Positions 1 to 8,360 of a stretch of 64,000 bases of DNA are shown in pieces (within the stretch, counting starts at the first letter, position 1; each line of letters starts with the position of its first letter). Made by a program: the position numbers and the translations under genes. The notes below the pieces were generated by a model. The model saw nothing but the letters and a program-made list of their open reading frames with translations, ran no database searches and was not told where the DNA came from. This DNA comes from DASZYF01 sp035545535 (GTDB taxonomy: Bacteria > Actinomycetota > Actinomycetes > Mycobacteriales > CAJCIY01). Where the stretch lies: positions 18,754 to 82,753 of the forward strand of contig DASZYF010000005.1 in the NCBI GenBank assembly GCA_035545535.1, read 5' to 3'.

Positions 1-1
1 T

Positions 2-436
2 GACTGGGGCCGGGCCTTCGCCTGGTACGGCATGCCCGACGAGACGTTCGCCAGCTCGGGCAACGCCTCCATCGCGAAGCGCCTGTACGCCCGCGCCGGA
101 GTGACCGCGGCCGACATCGACGTGGCGCTGCTCTACGACCACTTCAGCCCGATGGTGCTCATGCAGCTCGAGGACTACGGCTTCTGCGGCAAGGGCGAGG
201 GTGACGCCTTCGTGAAGAGCGGCGCGATCCGCTACGACGGCGGGAGCATCCCGGTGAACACCCACGGCGGGCAGCTGTCCGAGGCCTACATCATCGGCAT
301 GACGCACATCAAGGAAGGGGTCGAGCAGATGCGCGGCGAGGCGATCAACCAGGTCGCGGGCGCGGAGCTCGCCCTGGTCACCGGCGGCCCGGCGTCGCTG
401 CCCGTCAGCGGGATGATCCTCGGGAAGGCGTCATGA
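2..436 (+). CDS. Thiolase-like (lipid-transfer-protein type) enzyme, 3' part only
   Basis: The reading frame is open from base 2, so the gene begins upstream of the window; about 144 C-terminal codons are visible. They match the second half of SCP2-type thiolases: an LYDHFSP segment, an EDYGFCGKGEG segment, then VNTHGGQLSEAYIIGM, where the NxxGG loop lines the active site. The complete paralogue at 58374 has the same blocks (ELYDGFS, EALGFCGHGEA, LNTQGGQLSGGR). The last codon overlaps the start of the DUF35 gene by 4 bases (ATGA), so the two are translationally coupled and probably form a complex. Whether this copy has a nucleophilic cysteine cannot be judged, since that region lies outside the window. 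It may be a thiolase or an Ltp2-like retro-aldolase. Confidence 0.85.
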   Translation, partial: DWGRAFAWYGMPDETFASSGNASIAKRLYARAGVTAADIDVALLYDHFSPMVLMQLEDYGFCGKGEGDAFVKSGAIRYDGGSIPVNTHGGQLSEAYIIGMTHIKEGVEQMRGEAINQVAGAELALVTGGPASLPVSGMILGKAS

Positions 437-864
437 CGGGCGCAGCACCGCTGTCGGCCGCGTTGCCGGGCGACCAGGTGCTCATCGAGACCGACGCCTA
501 CACCGAGCCGTTCTGGCGCGCCGCGCAGGAGGGCAGGCTCGTCGCGCCGCAGTGCTCGCGCTGCGGGCACTTCCGCCTGCCCCCCACACCGTTCTGCCCG
601 AAGTGCCAGTCCGGCGAGGTCACCTGGGTGCAGCTCGCGGGCGACGCCGTCGTGTACAGCTATGCGATCGTTCGGGGACTTCCCTGGCTGCCCGACCTCA
701 CGCTCGTGCCGGCGGTGGTCGAGCTGCCGGACGCGCCGGGGGCGCGGCTCGTCACCAACATCCTCGGGGTGACGCCGGACGACGTGCACATCGGCATGCG
801 GCTCACGGTCGTGTTCGACGACATCGCCGGGGGTTGGAAGATCCCGCACTTCGTCGCGGCGTAG
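433..864 (+). CDS. Zn-ribbon/OB-fold (DUF35) partner of the thiolase-like protein
   Basis: 143 aa. The N-terminal rubredoxin-like zinc ribbon is visible as CSRC near residue 36 and CPKC near residue 54, followed by an OB-fold that usually binds acyl-CoA. DUF35 proteins act as obligate partners of thiolase-like enzymes in actinobacterial steroid and acyl-CoA degradation. The ATG overlaps the stop of the upstream thiolase-like gene by 4 bases, which supports a stoichiometric complex. The paralogous pair at 57943/58374 has the same architecture in reversed order. The next gene is convergent and begins 16 bases downstream. Confidence 0.9.
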   Translation: MTGAAPLSAALPGDQVLIETDAYTEPFWRAAQEGRLVAPQCSRCGHFRLPPTPFCPKCQSGEVTWVQLAGDAVVYSYAIVRGLPWLPDLTLVPAVVELPDAPGARLVTNILGVTPDDVHIGMRLTVVFDDIAGGWKIPHFVAA

Positions 865-880
865 CGCGCGGTGGCCTGCC

Positions 881-1669
881 TCAGCTGAACAGGTCGACGA
901 CGGTCGCGCCGCGCAGGCCCTCGCGGAGCAGCGCCCGCCCGGCCTCCTCCATGTGCTTGCGCCAGTGCGCCTCGGCACCCGCGGCGTCGCCGGCCTCGAC
1001 GAGGTCGCAGAGCTTCTCGTAGGAGCGGATCGTGCGGGCGAACGCCCGCCGGGCGGTGGCCGCGTCCTCGTCGAACCGCCCGACCAGGCCGAGGTGGGTG
1101 TTGACCACATCGGACAGGACGGCCGACTGGATCGCGAGCGTGCGGTTGCCCGCCCGCTGCATGAGGAGGTCGTGCAACCGCTGGGTCAGCTGGGCGAACC
1201 GGCCGGAGTCCAGGGTGGGAGCGGCGTCGATGGCGTCGGCGATGCTGCGCACGCAGGCCCGGAGCTCCGCGACGTCCGCGGCGGTGCGGACGCGCGCGAG
1301 GCGCCCGGCGGCCGGAGGCTCGATGATCGAGCGCGCTTCGTAGACGTCGGCGATGGTCGTTCCCGAGACCTGCAACAGGAGGCCCACGTAGCGGGCGGCG
1401 ACGCCGATGTCGGGCGCGAGGACGCGCGCTCCGCGCGAGCCGCGCCGGATCGCGATGAGGGACTCCGCCTCGAGGATCCGGAACGCCTCGCGCAGGGTCG
1501 GCCGGGAGACGTCGAACTGCTGCATGAGCTCGAGCTCCGACGGCAGCGCGTCGCCTTCCTTGAGCTCGCCGCGCACGATCTGGGCGCGCAGGACGTTGGC
1601 GATGAGCTCGCCGGTCTTCTGCACGCGGACGGCGCGGCTCGCCCCTTCCCCGAGCGGAGGAGTGGTCAC
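881..1669 (-). CDS. GntR/FadR-family transcriptional regulator
   Basis: 262 aa from GTG at 1669. The N-terminal third is a winged helix: GELKEGDALPSELELMQQF, then the recognition helix VSRPTLREAFRIL and wing RRGSRGARV. The remainder is an all-helical FCD ligand-binding domain with His residues in RLHDLL, NTHLGL and HWRKHMEEA that could hold a metal. GTG at 1669 was chosen because it overlaps the TGA of the upstream dehydratase gene by 4 bases (GTGA); an ATG at 1705 would extend the protein 12 residues into that gene. FadR-type regulators usually sense acyl-CoA or organic acids. The likely target is the divergent promoter at 2935-3034. The effector is unknown. Confidence 0.9.
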   Translation of the reverse strand: MTTPPLGEGASRAVRVQKTGELIANVLRAQIVRGELKEGDALPSELELMQQFDVSRPTLREAFRILEAESLIAIRRGSRGARVLAPDIGVAARYVGLLLQVSGTTIADVYEARSIIEPPAAGRLARVRTAADVAELRACVRSIADAIDAAPTLDSGRFAQLTQRLHDLLMQRAGNRTLAIQSAVLSDVVNTHLGLVGRFDEDAATARRAFARTIRSYEKLCDLVEAGDAAGAEAHWRKHMEEAGRALLREGLRGATVVDLFS

Positions 1670-2934
1670 GGCTCCTGCGGTTGCCGGAGACGGGCCATCT
1701 CCCACTCGACCATGTCCTCCAACGTCGAGGCGGGGGGCGTGGGCAGCTGCACCCGGGGCGCGTCACGCGTCGGCAGCAGGACGACCGCCGTGCCCGGTGT
1801 GCAGACCACGCCGTGCTGGTTCTGCGAGCGCACGGCGATCCCGACCTCGTTGCGTCCCTCGACCTGGCGCTTGTCCGTCACCGTCCCGTAGAGCCACTGC
1901 GTGTCACCGATGTAGTTGAACTTGCGGTGCTGCAGGGACAGCTTCCACAACCAGCCGTCGTCGCCCATCCAGTCGGTGAGCAGGTGGGTCAGCCACGTCT
2001 CGCGCATGCCGCCGTAGTCGTAGCTCTTCGGGATGCCGAGCTCGAGGGCGCGCTCGTTGTCCCAGTGCAGCCGCTGGACGGTGTCGGGGATGTTGAGCGA
2101 GTTCGGCGGGTACAGGCCGGGCGCCTTCGCGCGGATGCGCGCGGCGAGCTTGAACGATCCCGGTGGGGTGAGCTGCATGCCCCAGCCGATGTGCCAGACG
2201 ACGACGTCCGTGGTGGTGAGGGGTCCCTTGACCCGGGGCTGCAGCTCGTCCCCGACCTGCACGTCTTCGAAGTAGCGCGGCTCGGCGCCGCGCCGCGTCT
2301 CGGCTGCGTAGGCGGCCTCGATCTCCGCGATCTGCTCGGGTGTGTACGGGGCCTGCTCGAGGACCGCGGCCTTGCGCTCCTTCGAGGCCGTGCGCTCGGC
2401 GTTGATCCAGGTGCCGCGCTGGATGCAGGCGAGGTCGCCGCGGCCGTTGTCGAAGATGAAGTCGTGGGTGATGTGGGCCGTGCGCCCACCGAACGAGCTC
2501 GTCTTCGCCTCGACACCCGCCTGCGTGCGCAGGCAGCGCGGCCGGTCACCGGGCACGAACGGGCGCCACCACTCGAAGTCCATGACGGCCTGGTAGCTGC
2601 CGAGACCGGCGAACGGGTCGCCCTTCAGCAGCGCCTTCTCCTCGGGCGTCAGCGGGCGGGCCGCGTCGGTGCCGACCGTGTAGAGGAAGTTGGGGGGAGC
2701 GATGAGCCCGCCCCAGCGCGTGCCGGCCGCGTACGCGGGGTCGCACCACAGCGGGTTGTCGTCGCCGTAGCCGAACGCGAAGTGCCGGATGTTGTCCCAG
2801 TTGACCTCGTAGTTGTGCGGCGGGTTCGGCAGCGGCTGCGGCACGCCGATTCGCCGGCGCGACCGCTCGATCGCCTCGTCGGTGAGGACACCGAACTGCT
2901 CACCGGTCCGCTGGGTCGTCTCCGTCGTCGCCAC
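1666..2934 (-). CDS. MaoC-like double-hotdog acyl-CoA dehydratase/hydratase
   Basis: 422 aa. Residues ~20-190 resemble the FAS1-like/MaoC N-terminal dehydratase domain (YGDDNPLWCDPAYA then GGLIAPPNFLYT); residues ~220-400 form a second hotdog domain beginning RYFEDVQVGDEL. Such fusions hydrate enoyl-CoA or dehydrate hydroxyacyl-CoA, often with bulky acyl groups. The N-terminal half lacks the usual D-x4-H dyad, so catalysis probably lies in one half only. The GTG start is preceded on the minus strand by a -10-like TACTAT and 6 bases, so the mRNA is probably leaderless. It forms a two-gene operon with the GntR regulator and is divergent from the crotonase at 3018. Confidence 0.82.
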   Translation of the reverse strand: MATTETTQRTGEQFGVLTDEAIERSRRRIGVPQPLPNPPHNYEVNWDNIRHFAFGYGDDNPLWCDPAYAAGTRWGGLIAPPNFLYTVGTDAARPLTPEEKALLKGDPFAGLGSYQAVMDFEWWRPFVPGDRPRCLRTQAGVEAKTSSFGGRTAHITHDFIFDNGRGDLACIQRGTWINAERTASKERKAAVLEQAPYTPEQIAEIEAAYAAETRRGAEPRYFEDVQVGDELQPRVKGPLTTTDVVVWHIGWGMQLTPPGSFKLAARIRAKAPGLYPPNSLNIPDTVQRLHWDNERALELGIPKSYDYGGMRETWLTHLLTDWMGDDGWLWKLSLQHRKFNYIGDTQWLYGTVTDKRQVEGRNEVGIAVRSQNQHGVVCTPGTAVVLLPTRDAPRVQLPTPPASTLEDMVEWEMARLRQPQEP

Positions 2935-3017
2935 GCCAACATAGTATACTTAGATTCCCTTGTCGGAGGGCCCGCTCCGGACGGATGCGCAGCGCCGCGC
3001 CGCGGTAGCGTCCGCCC
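2935..3017. promoter_or_regulatory. Divergent promoter between dehydratase and crotonase genes
   Basis: An AT-rich island in a GC-rich background. AGTATACT (2943-2950) is a perfect palindrome that contains a minus-strand TATACT, and TACTAT lies exactly 6 bases before the GTG at 2934. On the plus strand TAGCGT (3006-3011) lies 6 bases before the GTG at 3018. Both are the spacing of leaderless actinobacterial promoters. A TCTGACA-type site (3021-3034) follows immediately. The GntR protein encoded downstream of the dehydratase is the closest candidate regulator. Confidence 0.6.
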
Positions 3018-3842
3018 GTGTCTGACACCGGTGTCTCCCCTGACTGGTCCGTGCGGCGAGCCGACGGCGTGCTCACGTTCACCGTGACGCGCGACGCCAA
3101 GCGCAACGCGTTCTCCAACGCGATCCTCGACGGGCTGCGCGCGGCCGTGACCGACCTCGCCGACGACGCCGACCTGCGCGTGCTCGTCATCGCCGCCGAG
3201 GGTCGCTACTTCACCTCCGGCGTGGACATCGCCGAGATCGCCGATCCGCCGGGCGTCGACGCGGACGGCACCGTGCACGGCCAGGTGCTGCGTCGCCACT
3301 ACCGCAAGCTGCACCTGCTCTTCGACGAGATCGAGGCGTGCGAGAAGCCGGTCGTGCTCGCGGCCCACGGCCCGTGCCTCGGCCTCGGCGTCGAGCTCGC
3401 GTCGTCCTGCGACTTCCGGTTCGCCTCCGACGCCGCGACCTTCGCCCTGCCCGAGGTGGTGAACCTCGCGGTCATCCCCGGCTCGGGCGGCATCAGCCGG
3501 CTCACCCGGATCGTCGGGCCGCACTGGGCCCGCTGGCTCGCCCTCGCCTGCGAGACGGTCACGGCCGAGCGCGCGCTCCTGATGGGCTTCGTGCACGAGG
3601 TGTGGCCGGCGGAGACCTTCGCCGACAACGTCGCCGCGTTCGCCCGCCGGCTCGCCTCGCTGCCCGGCGAAGCCGTCGCGCTCGCCAAGCTCGGCATCGA
3701 CATCGCCGCCAGCTCGGACCGCACGACCGCCCGCGACTTCGATCGCGTCGCCAACACCGTGCTGCTCACGTCGGAGGACTACGTCGCGCGCGTGCGCGCG
3801 TTCAACGAGCGGTCGGCCGCTCGTTCGCAGCCGCGGGACTGA
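3018..3842 (+). CDS. Enoyl-CoA hydratase/isomerase (crotonase family)
   Basis: 274 aa. Crotonase fold with the oxyanion-hole segment AAHGPCLGLGVELASSCDF and the second loop ALPEVVNLAVIPGSGG. Both catalytic glutamates of true hydratases are present (VEL and LPEV). It should hydrate trans-2-enoyl-CoA, or isomerise it, in beta-oxidation. The GTG at 3018 is 6 bases after TAGCGT, consistent with a leaderless transcript, and codons 2-6 overlap the palindrome GACACCGGTGTC (3024-3035), part of a motif found at five other promoters in the window. It is divergent from the dehydratase/GntR operon. Confidence 0.9.
   Translation: MSDTGVSPDWSVRRADGVLTFTVTRDAKRNAFSNAILDGLRAAVTDLADDADLRVLVIAAEGRYFTSGVDIAEIADPPGVDADGTVHGQVLRRHYRKLHLLFDEIEACEKPVVLAAHGPCLGLGVELASSCDFRFASDAATFALPEVVNLAVIPGSGGISRLTRIVGPHWARWLALACETVTAERALLMGFVHEVWPAETFADNVAAFARRLASLPGEAVALAKLGIDIAASSDRTTARDFDRVANTVLLTSEDYVARVRAFNERSAARSQPRD
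3021..3034 (+). promoter_or_regulatory. TCTGACA-S-NN-GTGT operator-like site 1
   Basis: TCTGACACCGGTGT, the core of a 12-base perfect palindrome (GACACCGGTGTC). It lies at about +4 to +17 of the presumed leaderless crotonase transcript. Equivalent sites occur at 39393, 47879, 51024, 53108 and 62324. Because this copy is inside codons 2-6 it could be partly a coding coincidence. Confidence 0.5.
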
Positions 3843-3848
3843 GCGGGC

Positions 3849-4988
3849 TCAGGTCGCGAGCGGCGGCGGGTCGACGCCGGGGAACAGCTCGCAGAACGTC
3901 CCGTAGGTGATGCGCCGGCGCACGTCGTCGGGCACGCCGTCGAAGATCTCGTGCAGCGTGTCCTGGCTGTGCCCGAACGTGCCCTCCATGTGCGGGTAGT
4001 CGCTGCCCCACATGACCTTGTCGTAGCCCATCGACATGACGGCGGCGACGGCGGTCGCGTCGTGCTGGAACGACGCGTACACCTGCGAGTAGAGGATCTC
4101 GCGCGGGTCGCGCGACAGCTTCGGGTACACGGCCGCGTGGTGCTGCCGGTAGCCCTCGACCATGCGGTCGCCGAGGAACGGCACCCAGGTCGCGCCGCCC
4201 TCGGCGACGAGCACCTTGAGGTCGGGGTGCCGGTCGAGCGCGCCCGACGCGACCATCTTCATCGCCGCGCGCTGGCCCGAGAACGTGGTCTCGGTGTAGT
4301 TGAGGACGGCGCCGCCCGGCCCGCGGTACGCGATGCCGATCGTGTCGCCGCCCGCGAGGTCGATCGGGTCGGTCCCCACGTGGAAGGCGAGCACCATGTG
4401 CGCCTCCTCCGCGGCGGCCCAGAAGGGCTCCCAGTCGTCGCTGTTCCAGTCGGGCTGCAGCGGGTGGGGCTGCGTCGGCAGGAACACCGAGCGGAACCCG
4501 AGCCCGGCGCAGCGCTGCAGCTCGGTGACGGCGTCGGTCACGTCGAGCGTCGACACCTGGGCGGTCGGCAGCAGGCGCGGCGACACCTTCATGATCGCGT
4601 CGACCGCCCAGTCGTTGCTCACCTTCATCGCCTCGCGCAGCACCTCGGGGGTGCGGAACGACGACGCCCACATCCCCAGCGAGGGGAAGACGACCTCGGC
4701 CCAGATGCCCTCGGCGTCGAGGTCCGCCAGCCGGGCGGCCGCGTCCCGCGCGCCGGGCGGGCGGTGCGACGCCTCGAGGAACTCCTGCGCCTGCACCGAC
4801 GGCAGCTTGCGCCGGAACGACTGACCGTCGACGTGGACGGTCTCCCACTTCCCGTCGGCGTCCTTCTCCGAGCGGGGCACGAGGGCGGCGAGCCGGTCTG
4901 GCAGGTTCTTCTGCCAGAGGTCGTCGGGCTCTAGGAAGTGCGAGTCGCCGGAGTTCGCCCAGATCATCGTCGGTGTCGTGGTGGTCAT
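3849..4988 (-). CDS. Amidohydrolase (Amidohydro_2, ACMSD-like)
   Basis: 379 aa, metal-dependent TIM-barrel hydrolase/decarboxylase family. The N-terminal metal site reads SGDSHFLEP, the barrel histidine lies in VLAFHVGTDP, and the C-terminal Asp strand is VMWGSDYPHMEGTFGHS. Relatives decarboxylate or hydrolyse carboxylic acids released from ring or side-chain cleavage; the substrate here cannot be read from sequence. The ATG at 4988 has AGGAGA just upstream and was preferred over ATG 5009; a longer reading to 5318 would run into the CoA-transferase gene. The gene follows the double CoA-transferase on the same strand, and two paralogues lie at 30500 and 53803. Confidence 0.87.
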   Translation of the reverse strand: MTTTTPTMIWANSGDSHFLEPDDLWQKNLPDRLAALVPRSEKDADGKWETVHVDGQSFRRKLPSVQAQEFLEASHRPPGARDAAARLADLDAEGIWAEVVFPSLGMWASSFRTPEVLREAMKVSNDWAVDAIMKVSPRLLPTAQVSTLDVTDAVTELQRCAGLGFRSVFLPTQPHPLQPDWNSDDWEPFWAAAEEAHMVLAFHVGTDPIDLAGGDTIGIAYRGPGGAVLNYTETTFSGQRAAMKMVASGALDRHPDLKVLVAEGGATWVPFLGDRMVEGYRQHHAAVYPKLSRDPREILYSQVYASFQHDATAVAAVMSMGYDKVMWGSDYPHMEGTFGHSQDTLHEIFDGVPDDVRRRITYGTFCELFPGVDPPPLAT

Positions 4989-5023
4989 CTCGTCTCCTGT
5001 TCCGGTCATCGCCTGTGCGGTCG

Positions 5024-7459
5024 TCAGCCGGTGACGATGTTGCGGGCGCGCAGGTCGGCGATCGCCGACGCGTCGTAGCCGAGCTCGGTGAGGATCGCAT
5101 CGGTCTGCTCGCCGGCGAGGCAGAAGCCCCTCGCCTGCGTGCGGGACCGCGAGAACCGGGTCGGCGAGGTGAGCCGCGGGTACTCGTCGAACACGGGCCC
5201 GGTGGTCGTCGTCGTGTACTCCTCCGCGAGCGCGGGGTCGGTGAGCATCAGCTTCTGCGGCTGGTCCTCGTGGACCTCGACGCACCCCACCCCGGCGGCG
5301 GTGAGCTCGGCCTCCCACTGCGTGGCGGTCTTCGTCGCGAACGCCTTCGCGAGCACCTCGGCCAGGTCGGTGTCGTGCTCGCGCCGCAGAGATGCGGTCG
5401 CGAACCGCGCGTCGTCACCGAGCGGTGCGTCGCCGGCCAGCGCCGCCACCAGCGCGTCCCACTCGTCGGGCACCGGCGCCGCGAGGAACACCCACCCCGC
5501 GGCGGTCTCGTACATGCGGTACAGGGCTCCGAACCCGAGGTAGTCGGGGTCGACGGATGGGCCCGCGGGCCGGCCGGCGTACGTCACGGTGTGGTCGAGG
5601 TTGGCGAGCGCGTTGGTGCCGAGCATGGTGGCGGTGAGCGGCGGCAGCGCCCGGCCACGGGCGCGCGCGAGGAGCCCGAGCAGCATGGTCGACGCGACGC
5701 CGAGCGCGGCGATGCCGTCGGCCTGCAGTGGCACCGTCGTGCCGCCGCTCATGAGGTGCATGGCGGTGCGCTTGATCTCGTCTACGGTCGCGGCGGGCGT
5801 GACCGCGTGGGCGGCATCGGTCAGCACCACACCACCCGCGGCGCCGATGGACGGTGCGTACGCGGGCTTGGCGCCGTAAGGGCCGTCGGTGCCGTAGCCG
5901 GGTGCGTTGACGTAGATGAGGTCGGGGTTGATCGCGCACAGCGTCGCGGCATCGACACCCGCCCGCTCGGGCGCACCGGCCCTGAAGCTCTGCAGCACGA
6001 TGTCGCTGCGCGCGGCGAGCTCGTGGACGATGCGCCGGCCCTCGTCGGTCGAGAGGTCGAGGGCGATGGACTCCTTGCCCTGCAGCACCTTCGCGCCGCC
6101 GCTCTCCGGGAACGGCTGCACGCGCCGGATGGTGTCGCCCTCGAGCGACTCGACCTTGATGACGCGGGCGCCGAGGTCGGCGAGGAGCGTGGCGCCGAAC
6201 GGCGCCGCGAACATCAGGCCGAGCTCGAGCACGGTCACACCGGCGAGCGGCAGCTCATCGCTGCGGGTTGTGGTGGGGTCCGGGGTGCTCGACGCCGGAG
6301 CGGGCGCGGCGTTCTCACCGAGGGCGTGCTCACCGAGGCGGGGCGCCGGTCGCAGCGTCGTCAGTGGCCGACCCCCCGCGAACGCGAGCGTCGACGGCTG
6401 GCGCACCGGCCCGAGCTCGGGATCGTCCACGACCGCCACGCGCCCGTCGTGCACGAGCTGCGGGTGGTCGAGCACCTCGGCGCCGGTGCGGAAGACCTCG
6501 GCGAACACGTCGGGGTTCCGTGCGAAGACCGCTTCCCACTCCGCGCGTGTCCGTTCCCCGACCTTGCGGATCATCAGCTCCCACAGCTCGGTGCGCAGCT
6601 CTTGCGTGGGGAGCACGGGCACGCCGGCCCACTTGGGGTCGGTGAAGATGTCGCCCAGGCCGATCTCCTGCATCAGCGCGAGGAACAGGCGCGGCTGCAC
6701 CTGGGCGAACTGCAGCCAGGTGCCGTCGGAGGTCGGGGCGATCGTCAACGCGTAGACGAGCGGCGCGAGGATCTGGCCCTTCTCGTCGAACGCGTCCGCG
6801 ACCGTGTAGGCGTCGGGCCAGCGCACGCCGATCAGCTCGGTGAACCACTGCCAGGTGTCGAGGGTGTGCACGCCGCGCACGAGGTCGGCCTCGACGTGCT
6901 GACCGACCCCGCTGGTCTCGCGCTCGTACAGCGCGGCGAGGATGCCGTGGACCGCGGTCTGCGCGGCGCCCCACGAGGCGTAGGGGATCGAGGCGAACGC
7001 GGGCCCGGGCCGGTCGGTGATGCGGCGCTTCACGTGGAAGAAGCCGAGCTTCGCCATGACCAGGCCCTCGTAGCCCTTGAGGTGGGCGAGCGGTCCGGTC
7101 GATCCCCAGCCGGTGATGGAGGCGCTCACCAGCCGCGGGTTCAGCTCGCGGAGGCGCTCGGGCGTGAGGCCGAGGTGCTCGATCGTCGACGGCCGCGAGG
7201 TCGTGACGAGCACGTCGGCGCCGTGGATCAGGTCGTCCAAGCGGCCCCGGCCGGCGACCTCCGCGAGGTCGAGCACGATGCTGCCCTTGCCGCGGCCGAG
7301 CGCCGGCCAGCTCGGGAGGGTGCGGATCGGCAGGCCGCCCGGCGGCTCGACGAGCAGCACGTCGGCGCCGGCGTCGGCCAGCAGCTGGGTGGCCATCGCA
7401 CCCGACAGCGAACGCGACAGGTCGATGGCGGTGAGCCCGGCGAGGGGACCTTCGGTCAT
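5024..7459 (-). CDS. Fused double CaiB/BaiF-type (type III) CoA-transferase
   Basis: 811 aa, about twice the usual 400. Two CaiB/BaiF modules occur in tandem: the first starts GPLAGLTAIDLSRSLSGAMATQLLADAGADVLLVEPPGG, the second near residue 405 starts ELPLAGVTVLELGLMFAAPFGATLLADLGARVIKVES. Family III enzymes move CoA between acyl-CoA and a free acid as interlocked dimers, so a fusion encodes both protomers and lets the halves specialise. ATG at 7459 is preferred, with GGAG upstream; ATG 7468 is an alternative. The amidohydrolase follows. A second double CoA-transferase is at 22834. Confidence 0.87.
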   Translation of the reverse strand: MTEGPLAGLTAIDLSRSLSGAMATQLLADAGADVLLVEPPGGLPIRTLPSWPALGRGKGSIVLDLAEVAGRGRLDDLIHGADVLVTTSRPSTIEHLGLTPERLRELNPRLVSASITGWGSTGPLAHLKGYEGLVMAKLGFFHVKRRITDRPGPAFASIPYASWGAAQTAVHGILAALYERETSGVGQHVEADLVRGVHTLDTWQWFTELIGVRWPDAYTVADAFDEKGQILAPLVYALTIAPTSDGTWLQFAQVQPRLFLALMQEIGLGDIFTDPKWAGVPVLPTQELRTELWELMIRKVGERTRAEWEAVFARNPDVFAEVFRTGAEVLDHPQLVHDGRVAVVDDPELGPVRQPSTLAFAGGRPLTTLRPAPRLGEHALGENAAPAPASSTPDPTTTRSDELPLAGVTVLELGLMFAAPFGATLLADLGARVIKVESLEGDTIRRVQPFPESGGAKVLQGKESIALDLSTDEGRRIVHELAARSDIVLQSFRAGAPERAGVDAATLCAINPDLIYVNAPGYGTDGPYGAKPAYAPSIGAAGGVVLTDAAHAVTPAATVDEIKRTAMHLMSGGTTVPLQADGIAALGVASTMLLGLLARARGRALPPLTATMLGTNALANLDHTVTYAGRPAGPSVDPDYLGFGALYRMYETAAGWVFLAAPVPDEWDALVAALAGDAPLGDDARFATASLRREHDTDLAEVLAKAFATKTATQWEAELTAAGVGCVEVHEDQPQKLMLTDPALAEEYTTTTTGPVFDEYPRLTSPTRFSRSRTQARGFCLAGEQTDAILTELGYDASAIADLRARNIVTG

Positions 7460-7495
7460 TTCCGGCATCTCCAACGGCCGCGTCGACGTAACTGT

Positions 7496-7511
7496 CTTAG
7501 TTAACTACGAT
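7496..7511. promoter_or_regulatory. Divergent promoter with AGTTAACT palindrome
   Basis: TAGTTAACTA (7498-7507) is a perfect 10-base palindrome in the 136-base gap between the CoA-transferase and the crotonase at 7596. TACGAT (7506-7511) is a possible plus-strand -10. The 10-mer CTTAGTTAAC (7496-7505) recurs exactly at 20399-20408 before an acyl-CoA dehydrogenase, suggesting shared control. Confidence 0.5.
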
Positions 7512-7595
7512 CGGCCGCGCAGCGATAGCCGATCCGACGCTTCGAGTCGACGGGCGCGACCTCCGCGCCGCCGACGGGACGAGGAGAGCACTGGC

Positions 7596-8360
7596 ATGGC
7601 AGACGTCGTACTGGTCGAGCAGCGCGACGGCGTGCAGCTCATCACGATCAACCGGCCGGAGGCGCGCAACGCGGTGAACCGCGCGGTGTCCGAAGGCGTC
7701 AGCGCGGCCCTCGCCGAGCTCGACCGCCGGGCCGACCTCGCCGTCGCGATCATCACCGGCGCGGGCGGCACGTTCTGCTCGGGCATGGACCTCAAGGCCT
7801 TCGTCGCGGGCGAGAACGTGCTGGCGCCCCGCACCGGCTTCGCGGGCATCTGCCACGCACCGCCCGCCAAGCCGGTCATCGCGGCGGTGGAGGGCTGGGC
7901 GCTCGCCGGGGGCTGCGAGATCGCGCTGGCGTGCGACATGGTCGTCGCGGCGGAGGACGCGCAGCTCGGCATCCCCGAGGTGAAGCGGGGTCTCGTCGCC
8001 GGCGCCGGCGGCTTGTTGCGGCTGCCGAAGAAGATCCCGAGCGCGATCGCCTACGAGCTCGTGCTGACCGGAGATCCGCTCTCCGCGGTCGTGGCTCACC
8101 GGCTCGGACTCGTCAACACGCTCACCCCGAAGGGCGGGGCGCTCGAGGGCGCACTTGCGCTCGCCGCGCGCATCACGCCCAACGGGCCGCTGGCGCTCGC
8201 GGCGACGAAGCGCATCATCGACTTCGCGGTCGACCACACGACCGAGGACGGCTGGGCGCTGCAGGCGGAGGTGCTCCCCGCGATCGCCGCGTCGAAAGAC
8301 GCCCGTGAAGGAGCGATCGCGTTCGCCGAGAAGCGCGCGCCGGCGTGGACGGGCGCGTGA
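7596..8360 (+). CDS. Enoyl-CoA hydratase (crotonase family)
   Basis: 254 aa, canonical crotonase length. TFCSGMDLKAF gives the first oxyanion backbone, ALAGGCEIALACDM carries the first catalytic Glu, and LGIPEVKRGLVAGAGG carries the second. It should hydrate an enoyl-CoA in beta-oxidation. The ATG has GAGGAG 9 bases upstream. The stop overlaps the GTG of the next thiolase-like gene by 4 bases, so the products are co-translated and likely act in consecutive steps. Confidence 0.92.
   Translation: MADVVLVEQRDGVQLITINRPEARNAVNRAVSEGVSAALAELDRRADLAVAIITGAGGTFCSGMDLKAFVAGENVLAPRTGFAGICHAPPAKPVIAAVEGWALAGGCEIALACDMVVAAEDAQLGIPEVKRGLVAGAGGLLRLPKKIPSAIAYELVLTGDPLSAVVAHRLGLVNTLTPKGGALEGALALAARITPNGPLALAATKRIIDFAVDHTTEDGWALQAEVLPAIAASKDAREGAIAFAEKRAPAWTGA

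Noticed and set aside
4973..7504. Long open frame (843 codons) on the plus strand opposite the CoA-transferase
   Set aside because: It is rich in Arg/Gly/His with no domain, and is a GC-bias shadow of the minus-strand gene, whose motifs are clear.
7441..7600. KstR-type steroid operator
   Set aside because: The TAGTTAACTA palindrome has no AAC-NN-GTT arrangement in the order of the KstR site.
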